The notes under the pieces were generated by a model that ran no database searches, was not told the origin of the DNA, and saw only the letters and a list, made by a program, of their open reading frames with translations. A stretch of DNA of 64,000 nucleotides from Ascarosepion bandense (Eukaryota; Mollusca; Cephalopoda; Sepiida; Sepiidae): NCBI GenBank assembly GCA_037127315.1, contig JBBBDQ010001287.1:4214501-4278500 (forward strand). The letters are read 5' to 3'. Both the position numbers and the translations under genes were made by a program. The stretch's first letter is position 1. Every line of letters begins with the position of its first letter. Of this stretch, positions 1 through 9,689 are shown piece after piece.

Positions 1-240
1 GCGTTTCCGCCTGAATAATACTATTATATAATACTATTAGGTAATAATAATACCATTATATAATAATATTAGATAATACTATATAATAATACTATTATAT
101 AATATAGAGTATATATATATATAATACTATTATATAATACAATACTATTATATAATATACTATATATATAATACTATTATATAATATACTATATATACTA
201 TATAATAATACTATTATATAATACTATTATATAATACTAT
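1..240. repeat. AT-rich tandem repeat, ATAATACTATTAT motif
   Basis: Nearly pure A/T sequence built from imperfect copies of a short motif (ATAATACTATTAT and shorter variants). It is already repetitive at the left edge of the window, so it probably extends further left. No coding signal is seen. Confidence 0.9.
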
Positions 241-285
241 TACAAGCATACATTCACATACAAGCGCCTCTCTCTCCCTCCCTCA

Positions 286-350
286 GTGTATATATATATA
301 TATATATATATAGTAATTATAGTATTATAATGAGTATTATAATGAGTGTA

Positions 351-388
<38 letters not shown>

Positions 389-416
389 GATAGAGAGAGA
401 GAGAGAGAGAGAGAAA
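286..416. repeat. Compound microsatellite (TA)n-(TC)n-(TA)n-(GA)n
   Basis: Alternating TA, TC, TA and GA tracts. The TC tract (about 351-366) and GA tract (391-414) are complementary and flank a TA core, so the block could fold into one long hairpin. The minus-strand open frame across it is low-complexity and is not a gene. Confidence 0.92.
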
Positions 417-418
417 TA

Positions 419-792
419 CACTACCGGCCATAAATATTAGGCCACAACCAGTTTTTTAAAAGAAATGATGTATTTCATACTATTTTTTAGTATTTATTGT
501 CAAATAAAAATAGAATGGTTCATTTGTGATTATTACTTGGCAAATGTTTACAAGATGAACTCGTTCAAATCACCCTAATTTTTTTTTCATTCTTTTATTG
601 ATGAAACTGCAATATAGGTAATTATAAAATATTTATGAATACATTTGATGCACATGTTATTGTCCAGTATTAACAAAAGAACCATTCTATTTTCATTTAC
701 AGTCATTCACTAGGAAATAAATACTAAAAAATAGTATAAAATACAGCATGTTTTTAAACACTGGGGTGGCCTAATAATTATGGCTGCTAGTG
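419..792. mobile_element. Mariner-like MITE with long terminal inverted repeats
   Basis: The left end starts CACTACCGGCCATAA. The reverse complement of the right end starts CACTAGCAGCCATAA. The similarity between the two arms continues inward for roughly 100 bp, including the shared block TACTATTTTTTAGTATTTAT and an AAAATAGAATGGTTC motif. The left end is preceded by TA (417-418); the right end is followed by TG, one change from TA. At about 374 bp with no coding capacity it fits a non-autonomous Tc1/mariner-type element, which duplicates TA. The family assignment is inferred from the TA target and the shape of the end sequence. Confidence 0.72.
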
Positions 793-834
793 TGAATATA
801 TATTTATATCTATATCTATATATATAAATTAATA

Positions 835-1143
835 AATATGTAAATTAGATAATGGTTCTTTTGTAATTATAACTTTGCCAAACTTTACAAGGCAAGGAAG
901 CAAAAGTGAACTCTTCCGAATCACCCTAAATTTTCTTCATTAATTAATTGATGAAACTGCAATATGGATAGTTATTAAATATTTATAAATTTATTTGACT
1001 CACATGTTATTTTGCAGTATTAACAAAAGAACAATTTTATTTTCATTTACTATTATTCACTTAACAATAATTACAAAAAAATAGTATGAAATAAATCATT
1101 TTTTTAAAACACTGGGTTAGCCTAATAATTATTTCCGGTAGTG
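835..1143. mobile_element. Second MITE copy, left end missing
   Basis: This resembles the interior and right half of the element at 419-792. Shared landmarks are GATGAAACTGCAATAT, CACATGTTATT, AGTATTAACAAAAGAAC and the right terminal repeat ending in CCGGTAGTG. The right end is followed by TA (1144-1145), the expected target. The outer part of the left arm is absent and replaced by AT-rich sequence. Confidence 0.62.
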
Positions 1144-1224
1144 TATTATTTAGACAGAATTACGAGATGAAACCACCAGGAAGGGTCATTTATAAAAATT
1201 AGGAAAAACGTAGGAGGAGACACC

Positions 1225-1274
1225 AGCATTTTTTTTAAAACACTGGTGTAGCCTAATAATTTTGGACGGTAATG
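1225..1274. mobile_element. Isolated right terminal repeat of the same MITE family
   Basis: Contains AAAACACTGGTGTAGCCTAA and ends GGACGGTAATG followed by TA (1275-1276). This matches the right ends at 792 and 1143. No body of the element is seen to its left, so it is an end-only remnant. Confidence 0.5.
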
Positions 1275-1288
1275 TAAATATGCTTTTA

Positions 1289-3245
1289 ACGTCCATTCTT
1301 TCAATCACGATAAATTCCATTCTTTCAATCACGCTAACTTCCATTCTTTCAAACACACTAACTTCCATTCTTTCAAACACGCTAACTTCCATTCTTTCAA
1401 TCACGCTAACTTCCATTATTTCACACTAACTTCCCTTCTTTCAAACACGCTAACTTCCATTCTTTCAAACACACTAACTTCCATTCTTTCAAACACACTA
1501 ACTTCCATTCTTTCAAACACGTTAACTTCCATTCTTTCAATCACGCTAACTTCCATTCTTTCAAACACGCTAACTTCCATTCTTTCAAACACACTAACTT
1601 CCATTCTTTCAAACACGCTAACTTCCCTTCTTTCAAACACGCTAACTTCCATTCTTTCAAACACACTAACTTCCATTCTTTCAAACACACTAACTTCCAT
1701 TCTTTCAAACACGCTAACTTCCATTCTTTCAAACACGCTAACTTCCATTCTTTCAAACACGTTAACTTCCATTCTTTCAAACACACTAACTTCCCTTCTT
1801 TCAAACACAATAACTTCCATTCTTTCAAACACACTAACTTCCATTCTTTCAAACACACTAACTTCCATTCTTTCAAACACACTAACTTCCATTCTTTCAA
1901 ACACACTAACTTCCATTCTTTCAAACACGCTAACTTCCATTCTTTCAAACACGTTAACTTCCATTCTTTCAAACACACTAACTTCCATTCTTTCAAACAC
2001 AATAACTTCCATTCTTTCAAACACACTAACTTCCATTCTTTCACACACACTAACTTCCATTCTTTCAAACACGTTAACTTCCATTCTTTCAAACACGCTA
2101 ACTTCCATTCTTTCAAACACGCTAACTTCCATTCTTTCAAACACACTAACTTCCCTTCTTTCAAACACGTTAACTTCCATTCTTTCAAACACGCTAACAT
2201 CCATTCTTTCAAACACACTAACTTCCATTCTTTCAAACACACTAACCACCATTCTTTCAAACACACTAACTTCCATTCTTTCAAACACACTAACTTCCAT
2301 TCTTTCAAACACACTAACTTCCATTCTTTCAAACACACTAACTTCCATTCTTTCAAACACGCTAACTTCCATTCTTTCAAACACACTAACTTCCCTTCAT
2401 TCAAACACGCTAACTTCCATTCTTTCAAACACACTAACTTCCATTATTTCATACACGCTAACTTCCATTCTTTCAAACACGCTAACTTCCATTCTTTCAA
2501 ACACAATAACTTCCATTCTTTCAAACACACTAACTTCCATTATTTCATACACGCTAAGTTCCATTCTTTCAAACACGCTAACTTCCCTTCTTTTAAACAC
2601 ACTAACTTCCATTCTTTCAAACACACTAACTTCCCTTCATTCAAACACGCTAACTTCCATTCTTTCAAACACACTAACTTCCATTATTTCATACACGCTA
2701 ACTTCCTTTCTTTCAAACACACTAACTTCCTTTCTTTCAAACACGCTAACTTCCCTTCTTTCAAACACACTAACTTCCATTCTTTCAAACACGCTAACTT
2801 CCATTCTTTCAAACACGCTAACTTCCCTTCTTTCAAACACACTAACTTCCATTCTTTCAAACACGCTAACTTCCATTCTTTCAAACACGCTAACTTCCAT
2901 TCTTTCAAACACACTAACTTCCATTCTTTCACACACACTAACTTCCATTCTTTCAAACACTAACTTCCCTTCTTTCAAACACACTAAATTCCATTCTTTC
3001 AAACACGCTAACTTCCATTCTTTCAATCACGCTAACTTCCATTCTTTCAAACACACTAACTTCCCTTCTTTCAAACACACTAACTTCCATTCTTTCAAAC
3101 ACGCTAACATCCATTCTTGCAAACATACTAACTTCCATTCTTTCAAACACACTAACTTCCATTCTTTCAAACACGCTAACTTCCCTTCTTTCAAACACGC
3201 CAACATCCATTCTTTCAAACACACTAACTTCCATTCTTTCAAACA
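1289..3245. repeat. 24-bp minisatellite, about 81 copies
   Basis: A tandem array of a 24-bp unit containing TTCCATTCTTTCAAACAC followed by GCTAAC or ACTAAC. Variation is mostly point changes (CACGC or CACAC, CCATT or CCCTT, TTTCAA or TTTCAT). Because 24 is a multiple of three and two minus-strand frames lack stops, the array translates as long (MEVSVFER)n and (EWKLACLK)n frames; the longest runs 322 codons at 1416-2384. The third frame meets TAG. There is no splice signal, no non-repetitive coding flank and no codon-biased variation, so I read it as a non-coding minisatellite. A repetitive secreted or structural peptide cannot be fully excluded. Confidence 0.93.
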
Positions 3246-3392
3246 CTCTTCCCAGCCACCCAGCTATCTATCACCCCCTTCTGACATTTCCTATATCTAA
3301 CCACTCTTCATATTTACCTCCTCCTATCTAGCCCCAAGTGCAATAGTGGCAGTGGAATGCCTTGCTTGGGGTGAAATGATTAAAAAAAAAAT
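3246..3392 (+). mobile_element. LINE-B 3' tail fragment
   Basis: Only the 3' untranslated end of LINE-B is present. It has C/T-rich sequence, then TAGCCCCAAGTGCAATAGTG, then CTTGCTTGGGGTGAAATG, ending ATTAAAAAAAAAA. The insertion abuts the last minisatellite unit, which suggests severe 5' truncation on insertion. Confidence 0.68.
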
Positions 3393-3469
3393 AACTGAAT
3401 TTAATAGACATATTTTCATATCTGAAGAAACATGCTGATTGGAAATAATGTTGCCAGTGTTCTAACAGG

Positions 3470-3938
3470 AAAGGGAAAATGCGACCCAGAGAAGCTGAGT
3501 AAAGTATTAAGACACAGGAAAGTTTCACTAGAAACAAAGAAGAGAATGCTAGATTGCTATGTGATGTCAGTTCTTCAATACGGCAGTGAATGCTGGACAA
3601 TATCATCGAAGATGAGGAAAAAACTTGAAGAAACTGAAATGTGTTTCTACAGAAGGATGCTGCGGATATCATGGACCGAGCATGTGATCAATGATGAAGT
3701 TTTGGAAAGAATGTCAATGAAAAGAAAATTAATTGTGAGCATCAGGAAGACACAACTTAAGTTCCTAGGACATGTAATGAGGAAGGAGGGTTTGTGGAAC
3801 CTGATACTGACAGGCCAGATAGAAGAAAAAATTGACAGAGGAAGGCAGCCGATAACATATTTGAAGGGCCTGAGCAGGTGGATGATGGAACGGGGGTTGC
3901 GTGGTATAACAGGAGAAAACATACTAAGGGCCACCTTG
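3470..3938 (+). mobile_element. LINE-A reverse-transcriptase C-terminal fragment
   Basis: An open frame encodes the region after the polymerase core of an RTE-like non-LTR retrotransposon. It reads VSLETKKRMLDCYVMSVLQY, then ECWTISSKMRKKLE, FYRRMLRISWTEH, RKTQLKFLGHVMRKEGL and TGQIEEKIDRGRQPITYLKG. The same stretch recurs at 12.2, 12.8, 24.1 and 28.4 kb. This copy is truncated at both ends. The catalytic YADD motif is missing upstream. Similarity stops after ILRAT, so the usual 3' end and GAA tail are absent. It is a pseudogene fragment, not a host gene. Confidence 0.82.
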
Positions 3939-3939
3939 A

Positions 3940-4330
3940 GTTCTTATATATTTTGGTGCTAACATTGCTGTTTTTCAGTAGTTTTACTGATAAAAGCAGG
4001 GTTTTTATAGCAAAGTGCTCGATATCGAGATGAAGATATAGCGTAGGTAGTTGTCACTTTAACTGAGCAGGTTCATGTGAGGACACCACTATGACGCCTT
4101 ATGTCGTATGAGGTCAACCTAAGCAACAAAAACAAACCAAAGAAACAAAAAAATAATCAAGCGGGTACCTATTCAATACTAAAAAAGTATGCATCTATTT
4201 GCGGGAACATTAAAAGCTATGAGAAAAGATCTAAAAAAAAAAATCAAACACCTGCAAAATAAAAACAAAAATGAATAAAATGAAAAAGACTGTCACTCTA
4301 TTATGGTGCCTTCCCACGAGGAATGAACTC
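3940..4330. other. Unassigned intergenic sequence
   Basis: I recognise no gene or known repeat. A short piece near 4058-4078 (ACTGAGCAGGTTCATG) recurs in inverted orientation near 5606-5623, so part of it may be an uncharacterised dispersed repeat. Confidence 0.5.
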
Positions 4331-4625
4331 TTCCTCTTGCTACATATATGATTACCTGCGTGACTTCAGAAAAACAGTCAAGGACTGCAGTTAACGCAAT
4401 CAGTTAACGACAGCTACTAGTCTGGAAGCGAACTTATTTATTTTTATATCACTTATTATTGCAACTTCTTTGAATAGCTTGTTTCTTTTTATACTAATAC
4501 ACTGTTGGAAACTATCTTCTTGTTCCGTGTCTTAATTCTTGCTGTCACTACAACTTTGCAGAGAAGTTTCGCCACAACACGACAACAAATTGGTGACGAA
4601 GATTCACAGTAGACTCAATTAGACT
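4330..4625 (+). mobile_element. Possible LTR end and primer-binding site
   Basis: The stretch ends ACGACAACA followed by AATTGGTGACGAAG. A TGGTGAC motif just after an LTR terminus ending in CA is typical of the tRNA primer-binding region of many Gypsy or BEL elements. The solo LTR at 33.0 kb ends in a similar ACGACATAACA. The left boundary is not visible and no internal coding region follows, because a LINE-B fragment starts at once. The call is tentative. Confidence 0.3.
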
Positions 4626-4632
4626 CATCTTT

Positions 4633-4940
4633 TTTTTCACACTTCCCGCCTGTAGAATTCCCTTCCGTTTACTTGCTTTCCCGATATCTACAATCTCCAA
4701 GAATTTAAATGTAAAATCAATAGTCATCTCCTATCTCATTAACGTGCATCCTCTCTCTCTCTCTCTCATGCTTCTTTCTCCGTTCTCTCCACTCTTATCA
4801 ATATTCTCATACTTCTCTTATCCACTTCCTGATACCCCCTATAACCTGTCACACTTTCTCACAACTTTCCTCCTATGTAACCTCCTGCAAAACATTGGCA
4901 GTAAAATGCCTTGCTTGGGGCGATATGGTTATAAAAAAAA
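4633..4940 (+). mobile_element. LINE-B 3' fragment with tail
   Basis: Begins with the last codons of the LINE-B frame (CACTTCCCGCCTGTAGAATT, equivalent to SR..RLWNSLP) and runs through the pyrimidine-rich 3' untranslated region. It then carries the conserved GTAACCTCCTGCA and CTTGCTTGGGGCGATATG tail and ends in an A-rich run. A (CT)n stretch lies inside at about 4750-4768. 5' truncated. Confidence 0.75.
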
Positions 4941-5067
4941 TTTCTATACATTTATATTCCAGAAAATGTAAATAAATCTAAAAGACATGGAGCTAATCAG
5001 TACTTCATTGACTGACAGATTCGTTTTCTATGGTTTATCAACAGACAAGAAATTATTATATAAATAT

Positions 5068-5122
5068 AAAGTGGGGGATCAATTTTATATTACAATCAAT
5101 ATATAAATTGATCCCTCACTTT
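5068..5122. repeat. Small foldback, AAAGTGGGGGATCAATTT arms
   Basis: Left arm AAAGTGGGGGATCAATTT (5068-5085) and right arm AAATTGATCCCTCACTTT (5105-5122) are complementary except for one position, around a ~19-nt loop. Related arms occur at 11.95 and 12.77 kb, so this is a dispersed palindromic family rather than a chance hairpin. Confidence 0.65.
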
Positions 5123-5124
5123 AA

Positions 5125-5262
5125 GGCCACATTTATACTTCTCTTATTCACCTCCCCTATAACCTGTCACTCTTTCTCACAACTTTCCTCCTATGTAACC
5201 CCCTGCAAAACATTGACAGTAAAATGCCTTGCTTGGGGCGATATGGTTATAAAAAAAAGAAA
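5125..5262 (+). mobile_element. LINE-B 3' tail, second copy
   Basis: Nearly repeats 4800-4940: CCCTATAACCTGTCAC, CAACTTTCCTCCTATGTAAC, CTTGCTTGGGGCGATATG and an A-rich end. Only the 3' untranslated part is present. High similarity to the copy 300 bp upstream suggests a local duplication or two insertions of one subfamily. Confidence 0.7.
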
Positions 5263-5270
5263 AGCAAAAG

Positions 5271-5580
5271 TCTGTCAGTCAGTCAAGTGCTATACGTGAT
5301 ATATGCTTAGGTGATTATGTCTCGAAAGAGACATGACTTACTAGGCAAAAGATTATTCCGCAGAAGGTTGCCATTGCTTTTTGGGGTAGACTGTTTGCCA
5401 GCCAAGGCTATAGAACCCAATCTGTCCTATTTATTAAACCATACATTGAGGGAAGAGCCGGATTAAAATATTTCCCATAGTTATTTGTGTGTAAGTGAAT
5501 GCAAAAAATTCAACTGGAATTCGAACTCGGAACCCCGACAAAACAAAAAATAAGTATCGATGAGTGAAAACATCATAATA
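5271..5580 (-). mobile_element. S2 tRNA-derived SINE
   Basis: Read on the minus strand, it starts with a degenerate tRNA-like head and a B-box-like GAGTTCGAATTCC (plus-strand GGAATTCGAACTC at 5518-5530). A conserved body follows, including GGTTCTATAGCCTTGGCTGG and GGCAACCTTCTGCGG. It ends in a (TGAC)n-like tail, seen on the plus strand as GTCAGTCAGTC. The inverted motif TCTCGAAAGAGA lies near the 3' end. Other copies are at 11.7, 12.0, 13.2, 23.2, 27.65 and 30.5 kb. Confidence 0.75.
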
Positions 5581-5650
5581 GTGTCTTCACGAACTACAAA
5601 GTCAGCATGAACCTGCTCAGTTAAACGGCAAAATATTTGCACTAAAACTA

Positions 5651-5651
<1 letters not shown>

Positions 5652-5697
<46 letters not shown>
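5652..5697. repeat. (AT)n microsatellite
   Basis: About 23 uninterrupted AT dinucleotides. Confidence 0.97.
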
Positions 5698-5699
<2 letters not shown>

Positions 5700-5830
5700 C
5701 ATGGAGTGTGGGTATAGAAGAATTCAAAGGAGAATCCTGTGCATACAGTGGTAAGATAACTCTCTAAGAGAGATCTAAATATATATGTATATAAATACAT
5801 TTTACACGAAAATCCTTTGTAAAATAAAGA

Positions 5831-5872
5831 GGGAAGCTGATGAGGGTTCGCCTGAAATAAGTCTAAACTTCC
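5831..5872 (+). ncRNA. Possible degenerate hammerhead core
   Basis: Contains CTGATGA (5837-5843), then GGG-TTCG-CCT able to form a short stem-loop II, then GAAA (5854-5857). Flanking GGAAG (5832-5836) and CTTCC (5868-5872) could pair as stem I. The segment between GAAA and CTTCC does not give a convincing stem III, nor a U just before the expected cleavage position. It may be a decayed ribozyme or chance. Confidence 0.3.
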
Positions 5873-5932
5873 GATTTAACATAAAATAACGTGTCTGCCG
5901 TAATTTTTCGTATATATATATCTATATTATGT

Positions 5933-6108
5933 AGGTTTCGTTGAATAATATAGACAAGTAAGCCGAAAGCTCAGACATGATAAAAAATCAACAATTACTG
6001 GGATTTCTTGTCGACATTTAACGATAGCACCATCAAGCTTATCAGACTATACAAAAAGATCCTACACAAAAAATAGACAAAACTTGTCTATATTATTCAA
6101 CGAAACCT
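5933..6108. repeat. Foldback with 26-bp perfect arms
   Basis: The left arm (5933-5958, beginning AGGTTTCGTTGAATAATA) and right arm (6083-6108) are exact reverse complements over 26 bp, separated by about 124 nt. The loop contains AAGCCGAAAGCTCAGACATG, which resembles the 3' half of the hammerhead-like motif at 14.77 kb. It could be two inverted PLE ends or a small palindromic element. Confidence 0.7.
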
Positions 6109-6139
6109 GTATTAAAAAAATGCAACCAAAATAAACACA

Positions 6140-6224
6140 TTTATATATATATATATATGTATATATATGTATATATATAGGGAGAGAAAGAAAGAGATTT
6201 AAGGAATTATGCACATGTCTATAA

Positions 6225-6273
<49 letters not shown>

Positions 6274-6285
6274 ATGTGTGTGTGT
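6140..6285. repeat. TA, TC and TG microsatellites
   Basis: A TA/TG-rich stretch (about 6141-6178) is followed by a long (TC)n tract (about 6226-6265) and a (TG)n tract (about 6266-6287). These run directly into the GATA block. Confidence 0.92.
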
Positions 6286-6286
6286 G

Positions 6287-6330
<44 letters not shown>

Positions 6331-6340
6331 GAACAGTATG

Positions 6341-6382
<42 letters not shown>

Positions 6383-6397
6383 GTAATGAACCGTATG

Positions 6398-6464
<67 letters not shown>

Positions 6465-6474
6465 GAAAAGTATG

Positions 6475-6529
<55 letters not shown>

Positions 6530-6563
6530 GAGATAGAGAGATAGATAGATAATGAACCGTATG

Positions 6564-6614
<51 letters not shown>

Positions 6615-6624
6615 GAAAAGTATG

Positions 6625-6671
<47 letters not shown>

Positions 6672-6718
6672 GAACCGTATGAGACAGACAGATAGATAGA
6701 TAGATAATGAAAAGTATG

Positions 6719-6762
<44 letters not shown>
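6286..6762. repeat. (GATA)n block with periodic 15-bp spacers
   Basis: Long runs of GATA are broken at seven places by nearly the same spacer, AATGAA followed by CAG, CCG or AAG and then TATGAG (near 6327, 6384, 6461, 6551, 6611, 6669 and 6705). This is a higher-order repeat with GATA runs of varying length. The minus-strand frames made of YLSIYLSI are translations of the repeat and not proteins. Confidence 0.93.
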
Positions 6763-6763
<1 letters not shown>

Positions 6764-6779
6764 TGCATGTATGTTTATA

Positions 6780-7385
6780 TATGGATGTAAGACATCCAGA
6801 GGAAAGAAAAACTTTTTCAACGATTGTGATTCAGTAAAATATGCTTTAATTAACATTCTCGCTAATTAGAGATGATTCAAGTCACTGTCTTCCAAACGCC
6901 GCAGGTAAAACAAAAAGGTATGACATTTTAGAAAACGTGAGTGAAGCGGACATTGATCGCTTAAATAGTTTGTTGGGAAGTGAGTACACAAGTAGTGGCA
7001 GGGTGGGTTCCTTTGCCAGTACCCAACGTGAAAGGCTTATATAATTAGATTTCAGCAGATTTTCCTCCAAATTCCAGAATTGCCATATATAGATAGATAG
7101 ATTCTCCCGTCGACAACCACGGATTAGAGTTCATTAATTCCGTTTTTTTTTTCTTAGTTGACAACCTGCATAAACTTTCACAAGCCCTCCAAAATGAATT
7201 GTTTTAATTGCCTGTGCCCTGTAATGCCCACCCTCACCGTGGTGCCATAGCCTATACTGATGTACTGAGTGCCATATATCATATCGCGTTACAATCACGT
7301 TTTTTTTTTCTTTTGAATGAGATTTTTCAGACTTGGAGCTCTATAAGTATCTCATCTGCCCTTCGTCGCCACTCTCCAGTCTCGT
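6780..7385. other. Unassigned sequence
   Basis: No recognisable repeat or gene. Short open frames (for example 6882-7070 minus and 7208-7402 plus) have no features that I can relate to a protein family. Confidence 0.5.
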
Positions 7386-7397
7386 ATAGATTCCTAC

Positions 7398-7440
7398 ATT
7401 AGTTGCCAACCAAGGCTATATAATCCAGTGTTCTCTGCTG
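7398..7440 (-). mobile_element. S2 SINE fragment
   Basis: GTTGCCAACCAAGGCTATA followed by AATCCAGTG resembles the S2 body motif GGTTGCCAGCCAAGGCTATA. Only about 40 bp is recognisable. Confidence 0.4.
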
Positions 7441-7890
7441 TTTACCCATTTCATTCTATTTTTCTTTTATCACTCCTCTCTTCTCAGAACTGCAGCATAT
7501 TAAACACAATCAGACAGTATAGAAACCCTATTTTCACCACATCCAGCTGCCAAATTCTTTGTCTTCATTGATTTCAGTGCTCACCACGACACGTGGCTTA
7601 GACATTCTAATATTGCCAATGTCTGCGGTATGCAGATATTAAATTTTCCATTACTCAAACATTGGACTTTCCTTCTGATTTCCTTAACAAAACCGAGTAA
7701 CAGACTTATTTTTTAACTCCTTATTTCCCTCATGTCGAGCTTCGCTATATTCTCTCCTTGGAAACTTAGCTCGTTCTGTAGTGTCAATTATTATTCCGTT
7801 TCAATGATCAATTAAACAGGAACCACTTGTCCAGAAAATCACTTTCCGTTACTAGCATTGTTATACCATTAGTATTTTTCTATATTTCTG
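7441..7890. other. Unassigned sequence
   Basis: Pyrimidine-rich single-copy-looking DNA. I see no coding frame or repeat that I can name. Confidence 0.45.
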
Positions 7891-7894
7891 AGAT

Positions 7895-7957
7895 GAGATT
7901 TGTACGAAGTTTCGATTGTTGTACGCGCCGGCCTTCTTCAGGTGCTAGAAACTCACT
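7895..7957 (-). ncRNA. Possible PLE-associated hammerhead remnant
   Basis: On the minus strand the sequence reads GCACCTGAAGAAGGCCGGCG and, about 15 nt later, ATCGAAACTTCGTAC. CTGAAGA and CGAAAC match the two conserved strands of a hammerhead core. However, the segment between them does not form a clean stem II. It resembles degenerate PLE termini but could be chance. Confidence 0.28.
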
Positions 7958-9500
7958 ATTACAATCACTGACGTATATCATTCTCATCCCGTGCGAAGTA
8001 GTGTCTCTTTTGTCTTACAAATGGGAACAAAGTTGAGGACAATAGTCCAAATAATGTAAATTCTGTAATTGTGATCCCAAGTGACTGACATCATTAAACT
8101 TCAAATTTAGAATTGTGTCACTGGGGTTTCCTATTATGTCATGGGTCTCTACGACCAGAATAGACAAGCTTAGCTATCTCAAAGTAGTTTAGACATAATA
8201 AGACAAGCTTTCATCTGTGACCCGAGCACGAGCCCTCAAGCTCCCCACTGACCTTGTGTCAGAACTCTCCCAAATGACGGAGAAGGTAAATAACCATCTA
8301 GCATAGATACTTTCATTCTTTCTTCGAAAGACCAGGTGAGCCCTCAATATTCTCCATGTTTACACCGGTACTCTATACCGTTATAGTATTCATGAACGAC
8401 TATTTCTGGTTGTTTCAGCGTGACAGCTCCCGACACAACAGAGGCCAACAAGTTGCTGTTCTTAATAAATGTAAACGAGTCTTCGAAAGAGCTAAGTCTG
8501 TGTTTGCTGAGATAATGAGTCACTGCATAGCATTTAACACGTCTGGCTCTCGTGATTACTGACGGCTCTGTGGATAAAACTGAATCTTTCGCAGGTTAAT
8601 TCTCCTGAAACTTGGCCCATTTCTGCCCAACATCCGACTTCGAACTGAGTCTCTCTTCGGTAATATAACCTGTTCTGTAGTTTGTAGCCAGGTTCTCCAC
8701 AAAGCATGTTGTACCTGGTTGTATCCCTGTAATGGTCTTTAAGAAGCACGTCCGCTAAATGGTTCTTTTTTTTCTCTAAACTGTGTAGTAAACGCTTCTG
8801 CTTAATTTACAGAGATATGGTATACTACAGAGCACTGTAAAATCAGTAGAAGAATTTAATAAAGCAAAAAATAAAGAGAAATATACATAGGAGTAAGTAA
8901 AGGGTCCTGGAAACTAAGAAACTACACACACAAAACATGGTTTACTAATAGTAAATATATGCAAACAGTGTTATATATCGGTGATATGTTTGGTATACCT
9001 GGGGCAAAGGGTGATGAACAGCTTGAAATATAAAGACAGACAACGTGTATATAAAAATATATTCACTGGTTTATTCATTGCAATCACCGTTGACGGTTGT
9101 TTGTAGACGAGTGGCCAGAGGGACACGCATATACGCGGGAGTTATGGCTGGAGTTGTTTTTCCTTGTGCCCTCTGCTATCTGCCTCTGTCTGTCTCAACC
9201 CGGGAAAATCCAGTTTTTATATATAAGTTCAGGTTCTCTCCAGCTTCACCCAGTTAGCCATTCCCGGGCAGGCCTAATCGCCTTTGGCCAGTTGCATTTT
9301 AATATAAACACATTTAAATTTTCCCAATTTCAACAGGCTGAGGCAAAACATATACTGTCGGCTCTAAAATAAAATTCATTTTCTGTAACCCGAAATAATT
9401 TAATGTAAATTATATTCGCTTCTGACAAAATAATTTAATTAAACTATTTCCATTGTTTATATTTCGTAAACTCGAGAACCGCATTTGTTTCGACAATACA
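7958..9500. other. Unassigned 1.5-kb stretch
   Basis: No gene or repeat identified. Several 60-90-codon frames occur on both strands (8356-8562 plus, 8534-8749 minus, 9097-9372 plus), none with a recognisable domain. TTGTTTCAG at about 8410-8418 resembles a splice acceptor, but the following frame is short and unidentified. If the window holds a host exon, this is one of the few places with room for it. Confidence 0.4.
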
Positions 9501-9501
9501 C

Positions 9502-9687
9502 AGACTAAACTATCGCCCGGTTCACACTCCACCCTCATCTAATGAACAGGTGAAGAGGCTCATCTCTTGTTCCCTGTTTGGGATGTGGTCTCCGGTTGTC
9601 TCTTTTCCAATCTTTTCACTCTTACGTAGCCCCCTGCACATCAGTGGTGTTATCACCTTCCTCGGGGTGATATGATTAAAAAAAAAA
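9502..9687 (+). mobile_element. S1 SINE, single full copy
   Basis: Head AGACTAAACTATCGCCCGGT, then TCACACTCCACC. The body has GAACAGGTGAAGAGGCTCAT and GGATGTGGTCTCCGG. The 3' tail is shared with LINE-B: TACGTAGCCCCCTGCACATC, CTCGGGGTGATATG and ATTAAAAAAAAAA. GGTTCACACTCC resembles an RNA polymerase III B box. At about 186 bp with a LINE-derived tail it fits a SINE; the tRNA origin is inferred. Confidence 0.65.
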
Positions 9688-9689
9688 TA

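Noticed and set aside
1416..2434. A 322-residue repetitive protein (MEVSVFER)n
   Set aside because: It is the translation of a 24-bp minisatellite in which two frames are equally open. There is no non-repetitive coding sequence or splice context.
1289..3245. CRISPR array
   Set aside because: The repeats are contiguous, without unique spacers, and the window is animal DNA.
3432..3962. A host gene of 176 codons
   Set aside because: The sequence is the C-terminal part of a LINE reverse transcriptase that recurs at least five times in the window.
5831..5872. Active hammerhead ribozyme at 5.84 kb
   Set aside because: The core strands are present, but stem III and the U before the cleavage position are missing. 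Retained only as a low-confidence remnant.
6062..6856. 264- and 189-codon frames rich in YLSIYLSI
   Set aside because: They are translations of GATA and TC/TG microsatellites.
8356..8749. Host exon or retroviral integrase remnant
   Set aside because: The short frames on either strand show no motif that I can tie to a family. One acceptor-like TTGTTTCAG is not enough.
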